A stretch of DNA of 64,000 nucleotides from Chitinophaga sp. CB10 (GCA_001870995.2 MLAV02000021.1:62001-126000); one strand, 5' to 3'; positions 35,108-44,431 are shown, counted from the stretch's first letter. A program made the numbers and translations. Notes: generated from the sequence alone by a model not told the origin.

Positions 35108-36163
35108 ATGGATAGCACTTTCAATGAATTTTTTATGCGGCGATGCCTGGAGCTGGCGGCTATGGGAGCAGGTCATGCTGCGCCCAACCCGATGGTAGGG
35201 GCGGTACTGGTGCATCAGCAACGCATCATAGGGGAAGGGTACCATCAGCAATACGGGCAGGCCCACGCTGAAGTGAACTGCATCAACAGCGTGGCCCCGG
35301 AGGATAAAGACCTCATCGGGCAGTCCACCATGTACGTTAGCCTGGAACCCTGCGCCCACCATGGTAAAACGCCTCCCTGCGCTGACCTGATCGTCGCCCA
35401 CCGCATCCCCCGCGTAGTCATAGGTTGCCAGGATACCTTTTCCAAGGTGGCCGGGAAAGGAATAGAGAAGCTGAAAAACGCCGGCATAGCCGTTACCACC
35501 GGCGTGCTGGAACAGGAATGCCGCTACCTGAACCGCCGTTTCTTCAATTTCCATGAAAAGAAAAAACCCTACGTTATTCTCAAATGGGCCCAAACCCGCA
35601 ACGCCCTCATGGCGGCGGATGATGGCAAACCGGTCCGGATATCCAACACCTATACGGACCGGCTCGTACACCGCTGGCGCAGCGAAGAGATGAGCATCCT
35701 CGTGGGCACCGGTACGGCCATCCACGATAATCCCAAGCTCAATACCCGCCTCTGGCCAGGGAAAGACCCGGTGCGCCTGGTGATCGATAAGGCGCTGAAA
35801 GTACCGCACGAATACCATGTCTGGGACGGCAGCGTGCCTACTATTTTTATTTCAGGCCGCACGGGCGATACGGAAGGCCGCTCCGAAATCATGCAGCTGG
35901 ACTTCTATGACGACCTGCTGCCGCAACTCCTGGAACAGCTCTATCATAAAAATATCACCAGCGTGCTGGTGGAAGGAGGTCCGCACGTGCTGGAACAGTT
36001 TATTGAAATGGACCTCTGGGACGAATGCCGCATCATTACCGGCAACGGCACGCTCAAAGGCGGCAAAGCAGCGCCCGTACTCACCAATGCCCTGCTGGCA
36101 GCATCCAGCGTCATTGGCACGGACCGCGTGGATATCTATCATCGCCACGCCGGCGGGATGTAA
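35108..36163 (+). CDS. ribD: Bifunctional riboflavin biosynthesis deaminase/reductase
   Basis: A 351-residue enzyme for two consecutive riboflavin steps. The deaminase domain (1-145) has the zinc site HAEVNCI and PCAHHGKTPPCADLI; the reductase domain follows (VILKWAQTRNALMA, ILVGTGTAIHDNPKLNTR, VEGGPHVLEQFIE). ATG at 35108 gives the expected MDSTFNEFFMRRCLELA. No FMN riboswitch: there is no room for one in the short 5' region. Confidence 0.96.
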   Translation: MDSTFNEFFMRRCLELAAMGAGHAAPNPMVGAVLVHQQRIIGEGYHQQYGQAHAEVNCINSVAPEDKDLIGQSTMYVSLEPCAHHGKTPPCADLIVAHRIPRVVIGCQDTFSKVAGKGIEKLKNAGIAVTTGVLEQECRYLNRRFFNFHEKKKPYVILKWAQTRNALMAADDGKPVRISNTYTDRLVHRWRSEEMSILVGTGTAIHDNPKLNTRLWPGKDPVRLVIDKALKVPHEYHVWDGSVPTIFISGRTGDTEGRSEIMQLDFYDDLLPQLLEQLYHKNITSVLVEGGPHVLEQFIEMDLWDECRIITGNGTLKGGKAAPVLTNALLAASSVIGTDRVDIYHRHAGGM

Positions 36164-36189
36164 TTTTTTGGTTTTTCTAAATTTTATTG

Positions 36190-36789
36190 ATGGAGGTTTA
36201 TTTTACTATAGATAAAAGTGCAGTAGCAGAATTTAAGGACAGGGGCAGCAAGTTTCTTGCTTTCGCCTTCCCGGTTAAAACAACGGACGATGTAAAAAAT
36301 TGCCTGAACGAAGTTAAAAAGGAACACCCCAAAGCTACCCACCATTGTTATGCCTACCGCCTTGGTACGGATGGATTGCAGTTCCGCGCCAACGACGATG
36401 GGGAACCTTCCGGCAGTGCCGGCAAACCCATCCTGGGCCAAATTGATTCCAAACAGCTGACAGATGTACTGGTGATTGTGGTCCGCTATTTCGGTGGTAC
36501 CTTACTCGGCGTGCCTGGCCTGATCAATGCTTATAAAATGAGTACGGCCATGGTGCTGCAACTGGTGCCGGTGATCCAGAAAAATGTGGAAAAGCGCTAC
36601 CACCTTAGCTTTGATTATACGATCATGAACGAGGTGATGACAGTGGTAAAGCAACACAATGTGACCGTACTGTCCCAGGAGATGCAGCTCTTCTGCACGA
36701 TGGATATTGGTGTACCCAAAAGCACAGAAGAGCTTTGTTTGTTGCGGTTGCAGGATATTCGCGGGTTGGAGGTGCGGCCGGTGAAATAA
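36190..36789 (+). CDS. YigZ/IMPACT family protein
   Basis: A 199-residue cytoplasmic protein of the YigZ/IMPACT (UPF0029) family. Landmarks: DRGSKFLAFAFPV near the N-terminus, HHCYAYRLG, DDGEPSGSAGKPIL and VRYFGGTLLGVPGLINAY. Function in bacteria is poorly known; translational control is suggested for the eukaryotic relatives. A TTG three bases earlier is less likely than ATG 36190. Follows ribD by 26 bases and may share its transcript. Confidence 0.92.
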   Translation: MEVYFTIDKSAVAEFKDRGSKFLAFAFPVKTTDDVKNCLNEVKKEHPKATHHCYAYRLGTDGLQFRANDDGEPSGSAGKPILGQIDSKQLTDVLVIVVRYFGGTLLGVPGLINAYKMSTAMVLQLVPVIQKNVEKRYHLSFDYTIMNEVMTVVKQHNVTVLSQEMQLFCTMDIGVPKSTEELCLLRLQDIRGLEVRPVK

Positions 36790-36797
36790 GCTAGCCC

Positions 36798-39170
36798 TCA
36801 CTCTGACCTCAAACTCTTCACCGGATTCATCAGCGCTGCCTTGATCGCCTGGTAACTTATCGTAAACAAAGTCACCACCAAAGCGCTGACGGCCGCTATG
36901 ATAAAGACGGACACACTAATGTCCACCCGGTAATCAAACTGTTGTAACCACCGGCGTACAAAGTAAAATGCCAGCGGCGACGCCAGCAGCGCGCTTGCCA
37001 TCACCAGCAATACAAAGTCTTTCGAGAGCATGGCCCATATCTGCGCCACAGAAGCGCCGAGCGCTTTACGGATGCCTATTTCCTTAGTGCGCTGCTCCGC
37101 GGTAAACGCAGCCAGGCCCAGCAGCCCCAGGCAGGAAATGAATATGGCGAGGCCGGTAAAGAGAGTGGACAAGCGGCCGATCAGCACTTCCTGCCGGAAT
37201 TTTAAATTGTATTCATCATCTGTAAACTTATAGGAGAAGGCGCTCTCAGGGCTGAATGCCGCAAAGGCTTTTTCAATCTCCTGCACGGCGGTATGCGGAT
37301 TCACGTTAGCGGCTAAACGAAAGATGCCCCAGCTTTTTTCCGTAGTGATCGGTATAAACATGCTTGGCTCTGGCCTGGCGTACGGGGACTCCATCAGCGC
37401 GTCACTCACCACGCCGACAATAGCGAACCGCCGGCCCGCCCAGGAAATAGTCTGGTTCAATGGGTCTTTCAGGCGCAGGCGTTTTATAGCCGCTTCGTTC
37501 AGGATAACGGAGAGGCTGTCGGTAGCAACATCCCGGAAGTCGCGCCCGGCAACGACCTTCATGCCTACCGTCTTGAAATAATTATTGTACACGAAGAAGT
37601 TCGCCATCTCTACGGTTTCGCCCGGCAGCTTACCGGGGAATGCATCGAGGTCGTTATGGCTATAAATGGCTGTTATGGGAGAGGAGGCGGCGGTGAGGTT
37701 GGTGACCGCGCCGGATTGTATGAGCTGATGGCCGAAGGCATCGTAGTGCGCTGCCACTTCTTTTGGCAGTGGGGCTTGTATCAACAGGTCTTTATCGTAA
37801 CCTACGGACCTGTTGCGGGCATAATCCACCTGGTTGTGGATAACGATGGTAGCGATGATCAACGCAATGGAGCAGGTGAATTGCGCAATCACCAGCGCCC
37901 TCCTGGAGTTGCTGCTGGATTTTCCTATCCGTAAACCTTTCAGGATCTTCACCGGGCGGAAGGAGGAGAGGATGAAGGCAGGCCTTGCGCCGGCAATCAC
38001 GCTCACCACCACTACTGCCAGCAGCAGGATGACGTAGAGCAGGGGAGCGGTATAGGGGATCCTCACCGTAGTAGCCGCCATGCGGTTAAACAGCGGCAGG
38101 GCCAGCGCTGTCATTACGCAGGCAATGATGGCAGCAATGCCGGTGGTGATAAAAGATTCCACCAGGAACTGGAAGATGAGGAGCTTTCTTTCAGCGCCTA
38201 CCGCTTTGCGGATACCTACTTCCTTGGCGCGTTTGGCGGACCTGGCGGTGGAGAGGTTAATGAAGTTGATGCAGGCGATCAGCAGTACCAGTAAGCCTAC
38301 GATGGAGGCGGTGCGCACATTGTCGATCAGGCCGCCGGAATCTACTCCCTTCTCATATTTCCTGTAAAGGTGCCAGCGTTCCAGCGGTTGTAATATCACC
38401 TCTGAGTTCATCGCATTCGTAGAGGTAGTTTCTTTTTTTTCGATGTTCTTTATTTTGGCGGAAAACTGCTGCGGGTCCACGCCGGCCCTGAGCTTTACGA
38501 ACAGCTGGAAGCCGTTGTCCCCGAAGCCGCTTTTGCGGGCTTCTTTCACATAATCGTAGGCCTGTTCCATCCGGCGCAGGGTCAGCAGGTAGGTGAACCG
38601 GAAGGTGGAATTTTCAGGAAGGTCTTTTAGTATGCCCGTTACCGTTAGGTCGTCGGTATTGTCAATACGGACAGTTTTTCCCATGGGGTCGGCATCGCCA
38701 AAAAGCGCGCGTGCAGCCGTTTCGGTAAGTATAATGCTGTAGGGGTCTTTAACGGCGGAGTTGATATCGCCGCGGATCATCGGGTACTGGAAGATGTGCA
38801 GGAATTCGTCGCCCACATGCGCGCCGTCCAGTACCACCTTTCGTTCTCCCGCTTTGAGGTTGTGAAATCCCATCCAGTCAGATTCTGCCAGGTATTCGAT
38901 CTCCGGCATGTCGGATTTCAGCGTAGTGGCCAGCTTCAGGGATACGGCGTTGAAGGTGAGTATTTCCCCGTTGCTGTTGAAGTTCCTTTTTACCTGGAAC
39001 ACCCGCTCCTTATCAGGCACCTGGCTATCATAGGACACTTCATGGTAGGCCCACAGCCCGATGATCATCGCTATGGCAAGCCCCGTTGCCAGTCCCAGGA
39101 TATTGATAGCGCTAAACCCTTTGTTGTTGCGCATATTCCGGTATGCTACCTTAATATAGTTGTTGATCAT
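36798..39170 (-). CDS. FtsX-like ABC transporter permease (MacB-type, two permease domains)
   Basis: A 790-residue membrane protein with the Bacteroidota arrangement: an N-terminal helix (FSAINILGLATGLAIAMIIG), a periplasmic MacB_PCD-like domain, three helices (about 285-400), a second short helix and periplasmic domain, and three C-terminal helices ending in NPVKSLRSE. ARSAKRAKEVGIRKAVGA and RTKEIGIRKALGAS are the paired FtsX motifs. No ATPase gene is adjacent. These permeases usually serve mechanotransmission or peptide export/resistance. ATG at 39170. Confidence 0.93.
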   Translation of the reverse strand: MINNYIKVAYRNMRNNKGFSAINILGLATGLAIAMIIGLWAYHEVSYDSQVPDKERVFQVKRNFNSNGEILTFNAVSLKLATTLKSDMPEIEYLAESDWMGFHNLKAGERKVVLDGAHVGDEFLHIFQYPMIRGDINSAVKDPYSIILTETAARALFGDADPMGKTVRIDNTDDLTVTGILKDLPENSTFRFTYLLTLRRMEQAYDYVKEARKSGFGDNGFQLFVKLRAGVDPQQFSAKIKNIEKKETTSTNAMNSEVILQPLERWHLYRKYEKGVDSGGLIDNVRTASIVGLLVLLIACINFINLSTARSAKRAKEVGIRKAVGAERKLLIFQFLVESFITTGIAAIIACVMTALALPLFNRMAATTVRIPYTAPLLYVILLLAVVVVSVIAGARPAFILSSFRPVKILKGLRIGKSSSNSRRALVIAQFTCSIALIIATIVIHNQVDYARNRSVGYDKDLLIQAPLPKEVAAHYDAFGHQLIQSGAVTNLTAASSPITAIYSHNDLDAFPGKLPGETVEMANFFVYNNYFKTVGMKVVAGRDFRDVATDSLSVILNEAAIKRLRLKDPLNQTISWAGRRFAIVGVVSDALMESPYARPEPSMFIPITTEKSWGIFRLAANVNPHTAVQEIEKAFAAFSPESAFSYKFTDDEYNLKFRQEVLIGRLSTLFTGLAIFISCLGLLGLAAFTAEQRTKEIGIRKALGASVAQIWAMLSKDFVLLVMASALLASPLAFYFVRRWLQQFDYRVDISVSVFIIAAVSALVVTLFTISYQAIKAALMNPVKSLRSE

Positions 39171-39248
39171 AAACAAGAGTTGGATGTGAGCGAGGATACT
39201 AACGGGATGCCAGAGTTAAGGCATGCTGATAATCAACATAATAGCATA

Positions 39249-39294
39249 AAAAAGCGAACGGTAACTGTCCGGTTTTGGTACAGTCGCCGTTCGC
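39249..39294 (-). terminator. Intrinsic terminator after hbd
   Basis: On the minus strand a long stem (GCGAACGG with CCGTTCGC, continued by ACTGT/ACAGT) ends in a run of T. It separates the 3-hydroxyacyl-CoA dehydrogenase gene from the permease gene. Confidence 0.8.
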
Positions 39295-39311
39295 ATTCGA
39301 ATATAATAAAT

Positions 39312-40202
39312 TTACCGGGAGAAGCGGTCGCTCACCACCAGGTCCTTACTGCCCGGGGTGTACTTATAAAATCCTTCGCCGCTTTTTGCGCCCAGGTAAC
39401 CGGCTGTCACCATGTTGACCAGCAGCGGGCAGGGGGCATATTTCGGGTTGCCAAAGCCGTCGTGCAATACATTCAGGATGGAGAGGCATACATCCAGGCC
39501 AATGAAATCCGCCAGCTGTAAAGGCCCCATCGGGTGCGCCATACCCAGCTTCATCACCGTGTCAATTTCATTTACGCCGGCCACGCCTTCGTACAGGGAG
39601 TAGATGGCTTCGTTGATCATCGGCATGAGAATGCGGTTGGCAATAAAGCCCGGGTAATCGTTTACCACGCAGGGTACCTTTCCTAATTTTTCGGAGAGGG
39701 TAACGATGGTGGCGGATACTTCTTTTTCAGTGGCGTAGCCATTGATGATTTCCACCAGTTTCATTACCGGCACCGGGTTCATGAAGTGCATACCGATCAC
39801 TTTACCGGGGCGTTTGGTGGCAGCGGCAATTTTGGTGATGGAGATGGAAGAGGTGTTGGTGGCCAGGATAGCGCCGGCAGGTGCAAACTGATCAAGTTCC
39901 TGGAAGATTTTCAGTTTCAGCTGTACATTTTCAGTCGCAGCTTCCACTACCAGGTCCACGTTTTGTACACCCTGTTCGATAGAGGTGAAAGTGCTGATGT
40001 TGGCCAGGGTGTCAGCCTTTTGGGCTTCGGTGACAGTGCCTTTGCTGACCTGCCTGTCCAGGTTTTTACCAATGGTCTGCAAAGCTTTTTGCAGGGCCGC
40101 ATCGGCCACGTCGATCAGATTTACTTTAAAACCGTTTTGAGCAAATACGTGCGCAATACCATTTCCCATAGTACCTGCGCCGATGACTGCGATTTTTTGC
40201 AT
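39312..40202 (-). CDS. 3-hydroxybutyryl-CoA dehydrogenase family enzyme
   Basis: A 296-residue NAD-dependent 3-hydroxyacyl-CoA dehydrogenase. NAD site KIAVIGAGTMGNGIAHVFA at residues 3-21; catalytic His in VIGMHFMNPVPVMKLVEII; C-terminal domain with MKLGMAHPMGPLQLADFIGLD. The single-function size fits Hbd/PaaH enzymes of butyrate or aromatic/fatty acid breakdown. The gene stands alone. Confidence 0.94.
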   Translation of the reverse strand: MQKIAVIGAGTMGNGIAHVFAQNGFKVNLIDVADAALQKALQTIGKNLDRQVSKGTVTEAQKADTLANISTFTSIEQGVQNVDLVVEAATENVQLKLKIFQELDQFAPAGAILATNTSSISITKIAAATKRPGKVIGMHFMNPVPVMKLVEIINGYATEKEVSATIVTLSEKLGKVPCVVNDYPGFIANRILMPMINEAIYSLYEGVAGVNEIDTVMKLGMAHPMGPLQLADFIGLDVCLSILNVLHDGFGNPKYAPCPLLVNMVTAGYLGAKSGEGFYKYTPGSKDLVVSDRFSR

Positions 40203-40259
40203 GGTGTATGAAACGTTTATTCGTTTATAGGATGAGATGCAATTTATGGGGTCCTCCTC

Positions 40260-40913
40260 TTAATCCTCTTTCCTTTTAAAATCCCCGCGCTTCCACGCCT
40301 GTATAAACTGCGCCCACGACAGCGGGTTAAAGATATTCTGGGGAGGCGGCTGGCCGGCGTAGTAGAGCGACTGGGCCTGGCGCCGCATGTACATGTTGGT
40401 GGCTTCGCGGCCGTCTACCGGCGTAATGCGGGCCAGTGCGCGCAGGTGATGCGCCTCGGTATTTTTGCGTGCGCGCTCATAGGCATCGTCCGGGATGTCC
40501 ATAGTAGCAAAGGCACGTTCAAATTCTTCTTTGGTAAGATAAGGCCGGATGATGGTCGCCGGCAGGTACATGGTATCCTCCACCATCAGCTGGATCATGG
40601 AGTACGCATTGCCCGGCAGGTTGACGGGTACCTTATAGTGCTGTTTCTTAAAGCCTACGGCGGAAAAGGTAAGGGTATCGCCCTTGAATACCACGATGGA
40701 AAATACCCCCTGTTTGTTGGAGATCGTACCACGGCCCTGGCCGCGTACCATAATACTCACGGCAGGAATCGCCTTCAGGCTGTCCGCCGTCATCGTGATA
40801 CCCGAAATCTGTATAATGCTGTCTTTAAATTCCGTGATCTGCGCTCTCAGGAGTACAGGAGATAAAAGGAAAATAATCAAAAGTGACAGTATGTAGGATC
40901 TTTTCTGCTCCAT
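40260..40913 (-). CDS. Exported carboxypeptidase-regulatory-like domain protein
   Basis: A 217-residue exported protein: signal peptide 1-24 (SLLIIFLLSPVLLRAQ), then a beta-sandwich domain of the CarboxypepD_reg-like type (AVSIMVRGQGRGTISNKQGV, SAVGFKKQHYKVP). The rest is polar and helical, with RRQAQSLYYAGQPPPQNIFNPL seen in other Bacteroidota proteins of unknown role. Divergent from mrp. Confidence 0.75.
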   Translation of the reverse strand: MEQKRSYILSLLIIFLLSPVLLRAQITEFKDSIIQISGITMTADSLKAIPAVSIMVRGQGRGTISNKQGVFSIVVFKGDTLTFSAVGFKKQHYKVPVNLPGNAYSMIQLMVEDTMYLPATIIRPYLTKEEFERAFATMDIPDDAYERARKNTEAHHLRALARITPVDGREATNMYMRRQAQSLYYAGQPPPQNIFNPLSWAQFIQAWKRGDFKRKED

Positions 40914-40989
40914 TGTCGCTCTAAGATATAGAAATTATTTTAAGTGTTATAATCGTACTTCCTGCGAGTTACGGAGAAGTAAATCAGAG

Positions 40990-41021
40990 TTGTAAATTAA
41001 GCCCCAATTGGGTTAACTTTG
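40990..41021 (+). promoter_or_regulatory. Probable mrp promoter
   Basis: TTG (40990-40992), 21 bases, TAACTTTG (41014-41021), then 29 bases to the ATG. A CCCCAATTGGG near-palindrome lies in the spacer. Confidence 0.6.
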
Positions 41022-41050
41022 CCCCCTGGAATCTAATTTAACAACAATTT

Positions 41051-42145
41051 ATGATGACTAAAGAGCAGATTTTACAAGCCCTGAGCAACGTTGAAGAGCC
41101 GGATCTGGGGAAAGACCTGGTAACGTTGAATATGGTGAAAGATATAGAGATAGACGGGAATAAGGTGAAATTTACTGTTGTGCTAACGACTCCAGCCTGT
41201 CCTTTGAAGGAGCTGATCCGCAGTGCATGTGTGAATGCCATTCACATGCTGGTAAATAAAGAAGCTGAAGTGGAAGTGGTAATGACTGCCAATGTGAGCA
41301 GCAAACGCACTGGCAACGGTGCGCTTCCCGGCGTTAAAAATATCATCGTGGTAGCCTCCGGCAAAGGCGGCGTAGGTAAATCCACCGTGGCGGCCAACCT
41401 CGCCCTGGCCCTTGGCCTGGATGGCGCTAAGGTAGGCCTCATGGATGCAGATATCTATGGTCCTTCCGTGCCCATTATGTTCGGCGCCCGCGGCGAACGC
41501 CCGATGATGGTCAGCGTAGACGGTAAAGGCATGATTGAACCGATGGAAAAATTCGGTATCAAATTCATGTCCATCGGCCTGCTGATCGAAGAGCGGGAAG
41601 CGGTAGTCTGGCGCGGACCTATGGCCAGCAGCGCCTTACGCCAGTTTGTAACGGATGTACACTGGGGCGAGCTGGATTACCTCGTAATCGATATGCCTCC
41701 CGGCACCGGCGATATTCACCTGACGCTGGTACAAACCGTACCTGTCACCGGCGCCGTAATCGTGACCACTCCGCAGGACGTTGCCCTTGCCGACGCCAAA
41801 AAAGGTATGGCCATGTTCATGGGCAAACAAATCAATGTGCCTATCCTCGGCCTCGTGGAAAACATGGCGTACTTCACACCTGCTGAACTGCCAGAAAATA
41901 AATATTACATCTTCGGTAAAGACGGCGGCCGCCGCCTCGCTGAAGAAATGGATGTGCCTTTCCTCGGCCAGATCCCGCTGGTGCAGAGCATCCGCGAAGG
42001 GGGCGACTACGGTACCCCTATCATGGCCTCCGAAGATAAGGTGACCCGCAAGGCATTCCTGGATATTGCCGGCGCCACCGCCCGCAGCATCGCCATGCGG
42101 AACGCCAACATCGCACCTACCAAAATAGTGGACGTAGTAGTATAA
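41051..42145 (+). CDS. mrp: Mrp/NBP35-family iron-sulfur cluster carrier ATPase
   Basis: A 364-residue protein with an N-terminal MIP18/DUF59 domain (1-80) and a deviant Walker A VVASGKGGVGKSTVAANL. VIDMPPGTGDIHLTL is typical of Mrp. The usual C-terminal CPxC cluster-binding pair is not present: the region after GLVENMAYF reads TPAELPENKYYIFG, without Cys. It may still deliver Fe-S clusters as in related Bacteroidota forms, which I recall being similar. Confidence 0.93.
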   Translation: MMTKEQILQALSNVEEPDLGKDLVTLNMVKDIEIDGNKVKFTVVLTTPACPLKELIRSACVNAIHMLVNKEAEVEVVMTANVSSKRTGNGALPGVKNIIVVASGKGGVGKSTVAANLALALGLDGAKVGLMDADIYGPSVPIMFGARGERPMMVSVDGKGMIEPMEKFGIKFMSIGLLIEEREAVVWRGPMASSALRQFVTDVHWGELDYLVIDMPPGTGDIHLTLVQTVPVTGAVIVTTPQDVALADAKKGMAMFMGKQINVPILGLVENMAYFTPAELPENKYYIFGKDGGRRLAEEMDVPFLGQIPLVQSIREGGDYGTPIMASEDKVTRKAFLDIAGATARSIAMRNANIAPTKIVDVVV

Positions 42146-42160
42146 CTACATCCCTCACAT

Positions 42161-42213
42161 AAAAAAATATGCAGGTAATCCGCCAGACAGCGAAGCGCCT
42201 GCATATTTTTTTT
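42161..42213 (+). terminator. Intrinsic terminator after mrp
   Basis: AAAAATATGCAGG pairs with CCTGCATATTTTT around a 22-base loop, followed by more T. Confidence 0.8.
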
Positions 42214-42239
42214 GTATTTTACTGACCAATCCCAATTGT

Positions 42240-42869
42240 ATGCTCACCGCCAAATTGAATCAGGAAACCGACTGGAACAAGATCGAAGCATTTATGCGCG
42301 AATTCAGCTTTGCGCTGGTCGTGGATACGGACGAAAATAATGTGCCACAGGCATCGCACCTGCCGCTGGTGCTCAAGCAAAAGCCCGATGGCAAATATGT
42401 GCTGCAGGGCCACGTAGCCAGGGCTAATCCCCAATGGCAGTACTTCGGCAGGCAGGATACCCTCGTCGTATTCTCCGCGCCACATGCGTACATCTCTTCG
42501 TCCTGGTATGAAAAAGAAAGAATTCCTACCTGGAACTATATGGCCGTTCACGTGCATGGCAAAGCCAGGATACTGACAGATGAAGAGCTGCACCAAAATC
42601 TCGATGAACTCGTAACACATTACGAAGCCGCTTCTAAGTGCCCTGTCAGCATTACAGATATAGATGAGAAAACTTATGCTAATAACTTTAAAGCCATCGT
42701 AGGTTTCGAAATTGAAGTGAGAGATATTAATGCAAATTATAAACTGAGTGCCAATAAAAAGGATAAAGACTACTTTAATGTCATCGCCAATCTGAAAGAA
42801 AAAGGAGATGAAAATAGTCTGCGCATAGCCGCTGAAATGCAATGCAGGCGGCCTCAAACGAATGACTAA
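42240..42869 (+). CDS. PaiB-type FMN-binding protein
   Basis: A 209-residue protein of the PaiB (FMN-binding negative transcriptional regulator) family, a split-barrel flavin fold. Landmarks: FALVVDTDENNVPQASHLPL, GHVARANPQW, YISSSWYEKERIPTWNYMAV and ARILTDEEL. Regulatory function is named after Bacillus PaiB; here an oxidoreductase-like role is equally possible. Confidence 0.9.
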   Translation: MLTAKLNQETDWNKIEAFMREFSFALVVDTDENNVPQASHLPLVLKQKPDGKYVLQGHVARANPQWQYFGRQDTLVVFSAPHAYISSSWYEKERIPTWNYMAVHVHGKARILTDEELHQNLDELVTHYEAASKCPVSITDIDEKTYANNFKAIVGFEIEVRDINANYKLSANKKDKDYFNVIANLKEKGDENSLRIAAEMQCRRPQTND

Positions 42870-42965
42870 AAAAATTTTGACCCCGGCTGGCGCTTATCAG
42901 GTTAAAATGAAATATCTTTAATTGGGCCACTTTTGCTTACCTTTGCGCCCCAAATTATACCGACT

Positions 42966-43790
42966 ATGAATCGACAGGAATTGGTGAATCTGATTAAGGA
43001 AAGGCAATCTTATCTGTGTGTAGGTCTTGACACAGATTTGCAAAAGATTCCAAAACACCTGCTCTCTCATGCAGATCCGGTGTTCGCTTTTAACAAGGCT
43101 ATCATTGACGCCACTAAGGATCTTTGTGTTGCCTACAAAATCAACACAGCTTTCTACGAAAGCATGGGTATCCGCGGCTGGGAAAGCCTGCAGCGTACGA
43201 TTGAATATATTCCTTCCGGCATTTTCACCATTGCCGATGCAAAAAGAGGGGATATAGGCAACACTTCTACCCAGTATGCGAAAACATTTTTCGATACTTA
43301 TAATTTCGACTCCGTTACCGTAGCGCCTTATATGGGTCGCGACAGTGTGGAGCCGTTCCTGCAGTTCCCTGAAAAATGGGCCATCATGCTGGGACTCACT
43401 TCCAACGAAGGCAGCCAGGATTTCCAGCTGCAGCAGTTTGGAGATGAATACCTGTTTGAAAAAGTACTGAAAGCCGGTATGCAGTGGGGTACGCCGGAAA
43501 ACCTGATGTTTGTCGTGGGCGCCACCCAATCATCCCAGCTGGGTTATATCCGCAAACTGGTACCGGATCACTTCTTCCTCGTGCCTGGCGTGGGCGCGCA
43601 GGGCGGCAGCCTGGAAGAAATTTCCCGTCAGGCCATGAATAGGGATTGCGGCCTGCTGGTAAATGCCAGCCGCGCTATTATCTATGCCGGTAACGGTGAG
43701 GATTTCGCGGAAGAAGCCAGGAAAGTAGCCAAACAATACCAGCTGGAAATGGCCTCCTATCTGAGCCAGATCGCAGTAGGTTCACTCTGA
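42966..43790 (+). CDS. pyrF: Orotidine-5'-phosphate decarboxylase (type 2)
   Basis: A 274-residue enzyme making UMP from OMP. Long (type 2) form. Substrate loop VGLDTDLQKIP, and catalytic DAKRGDIGNTSTQYA carrying the Asp-x-Lys-x-x-Asp charge network. ATG at 42966 (MNRQELVNLIKERQ) is chosen over an extension to 42933. A TACCTTTG box (42938-42945) lies 20 bases before it. Confidence 0.97.
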   Translation: MNRQELVNLIKERQSYLCVGLDTDLQKIPKHLLSHADPVFAFNKAIIDATKDLCVAYKINTAFYESMGIRGWESLQRTIEYIPSGIFTIADAKRGDIGNTSTQYAKTFFDTYNFDSVTVAPYMGRDSVEPFLQFPEKWAIMLGLTSNEGSQDFQLQQFGDEYLFEKVLKAGMQWGTPENLMFVVGATQSSQLGYIRKLVPDHFFLVPGVGAQGGSLEEISRQAMNRDCGLLVNASRAIIYAGNGEDFAEEARKVAKQYQLEMASYLSQIAVGSL

Positions 43791-43809
43791 TTTTTTTTTG
43801 AGAGAAAGA

Positions 43810-43862
43810 TAAAGAGCAGTGTTGCACAAGGCATCGGCCTTGCAGCATTGCTCTTTGTGCTT
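43810..43862 (-). terminator. Hairpin between convergent pyrF and the YCII-like gene
   Basis: AAAGAGCA pairs with TGCTCTTT, and inside it CAAGGC pairs with GCCTTG, forming a long imperfect stem. Poly-T flanks are incomplete on each side, so its strength is uncertain. Confidence 0.6.
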
Positions 43863-43870
43863 TATGCCGG

Positions 43871-44308
43871 TTATTTAAATACGCAGTTTTTGGCAGTCCA
43901 CCAGGGTTTTATTTCGAAGGAAAGCCGCCCCGCAATTACCGCCGGGTCCGTATTCACCAGTGATACCGCTTCCAGGCTATCCTTGCAGTCCATTATGAAA
44001 ATGCCCCGCAGGTTGCCATTATCCCCAAAAGGACCGGCTACCACAATTTTACCCGCCTCGGCGAGTTTGCCAATGTTTTCCAGGTGCTGACGCTGGATCT
44101 CCGCCGCAACTGCTTCGGATTGCGTTCTGTTTGGACCGGTTTTCAGGAAAACCATCCAATACCGCTTCATTTCATAGTCTGGTGCAGGTTTAGCTTTGCC
44201 CGGCAGGGCAGTTAAAGCAATGGATCGTAAAGGGGTTGGTCGAAACGATAACATTACAATGACTAAAAATCCCAACAGCAGCAGCGCAGGAATTACTTTG
44301 CTTGCCAT
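43871..44308 (-). CDS. YCII-related domain protein with N-terminal membrane anchor
   Basis: A 145-residue protein. Residues 1-24 are hydrophobic (VIPALLLLGFLVIVMLSF) and act as a signal or anchor; residues 50-145 are a YCII-like alpha/beta-barrel half (MVFLKTGPNRTQSEAVAAEI, HLENIGKLAEAGKIVVAGPF, LRGIFIMDCKDSLEAVSLV). YCII proteins are usually cytoplasmic, so the anchor is notable. Function unknown. Confidence 0.8.
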   Translation of the reverse strand: MASKVIPALLLLGFLVIVMLSFRPTPLRSIALTALPGKAKPAPDYEMKRYWMVFLKTGPNRTQSEAVAAEIQRQHLENIGKLAEAGKIVVAGPFGDNGNLRGIFIMDCKDSLEAVSLVNTDPAVIAGRLSFEIKPWWTAKNCVFK

Positions 44309-44431
44309 AGCTCTCGAATTTGTACCGAATGTACTAACTTCTTATAAATTAGCGTGTTAATATTCGGAAAAATACTGTTCCTTCAAATTATTATAACTCG
44401 TATATTGCTGTAAACCAAAACCAAGGCAGTT

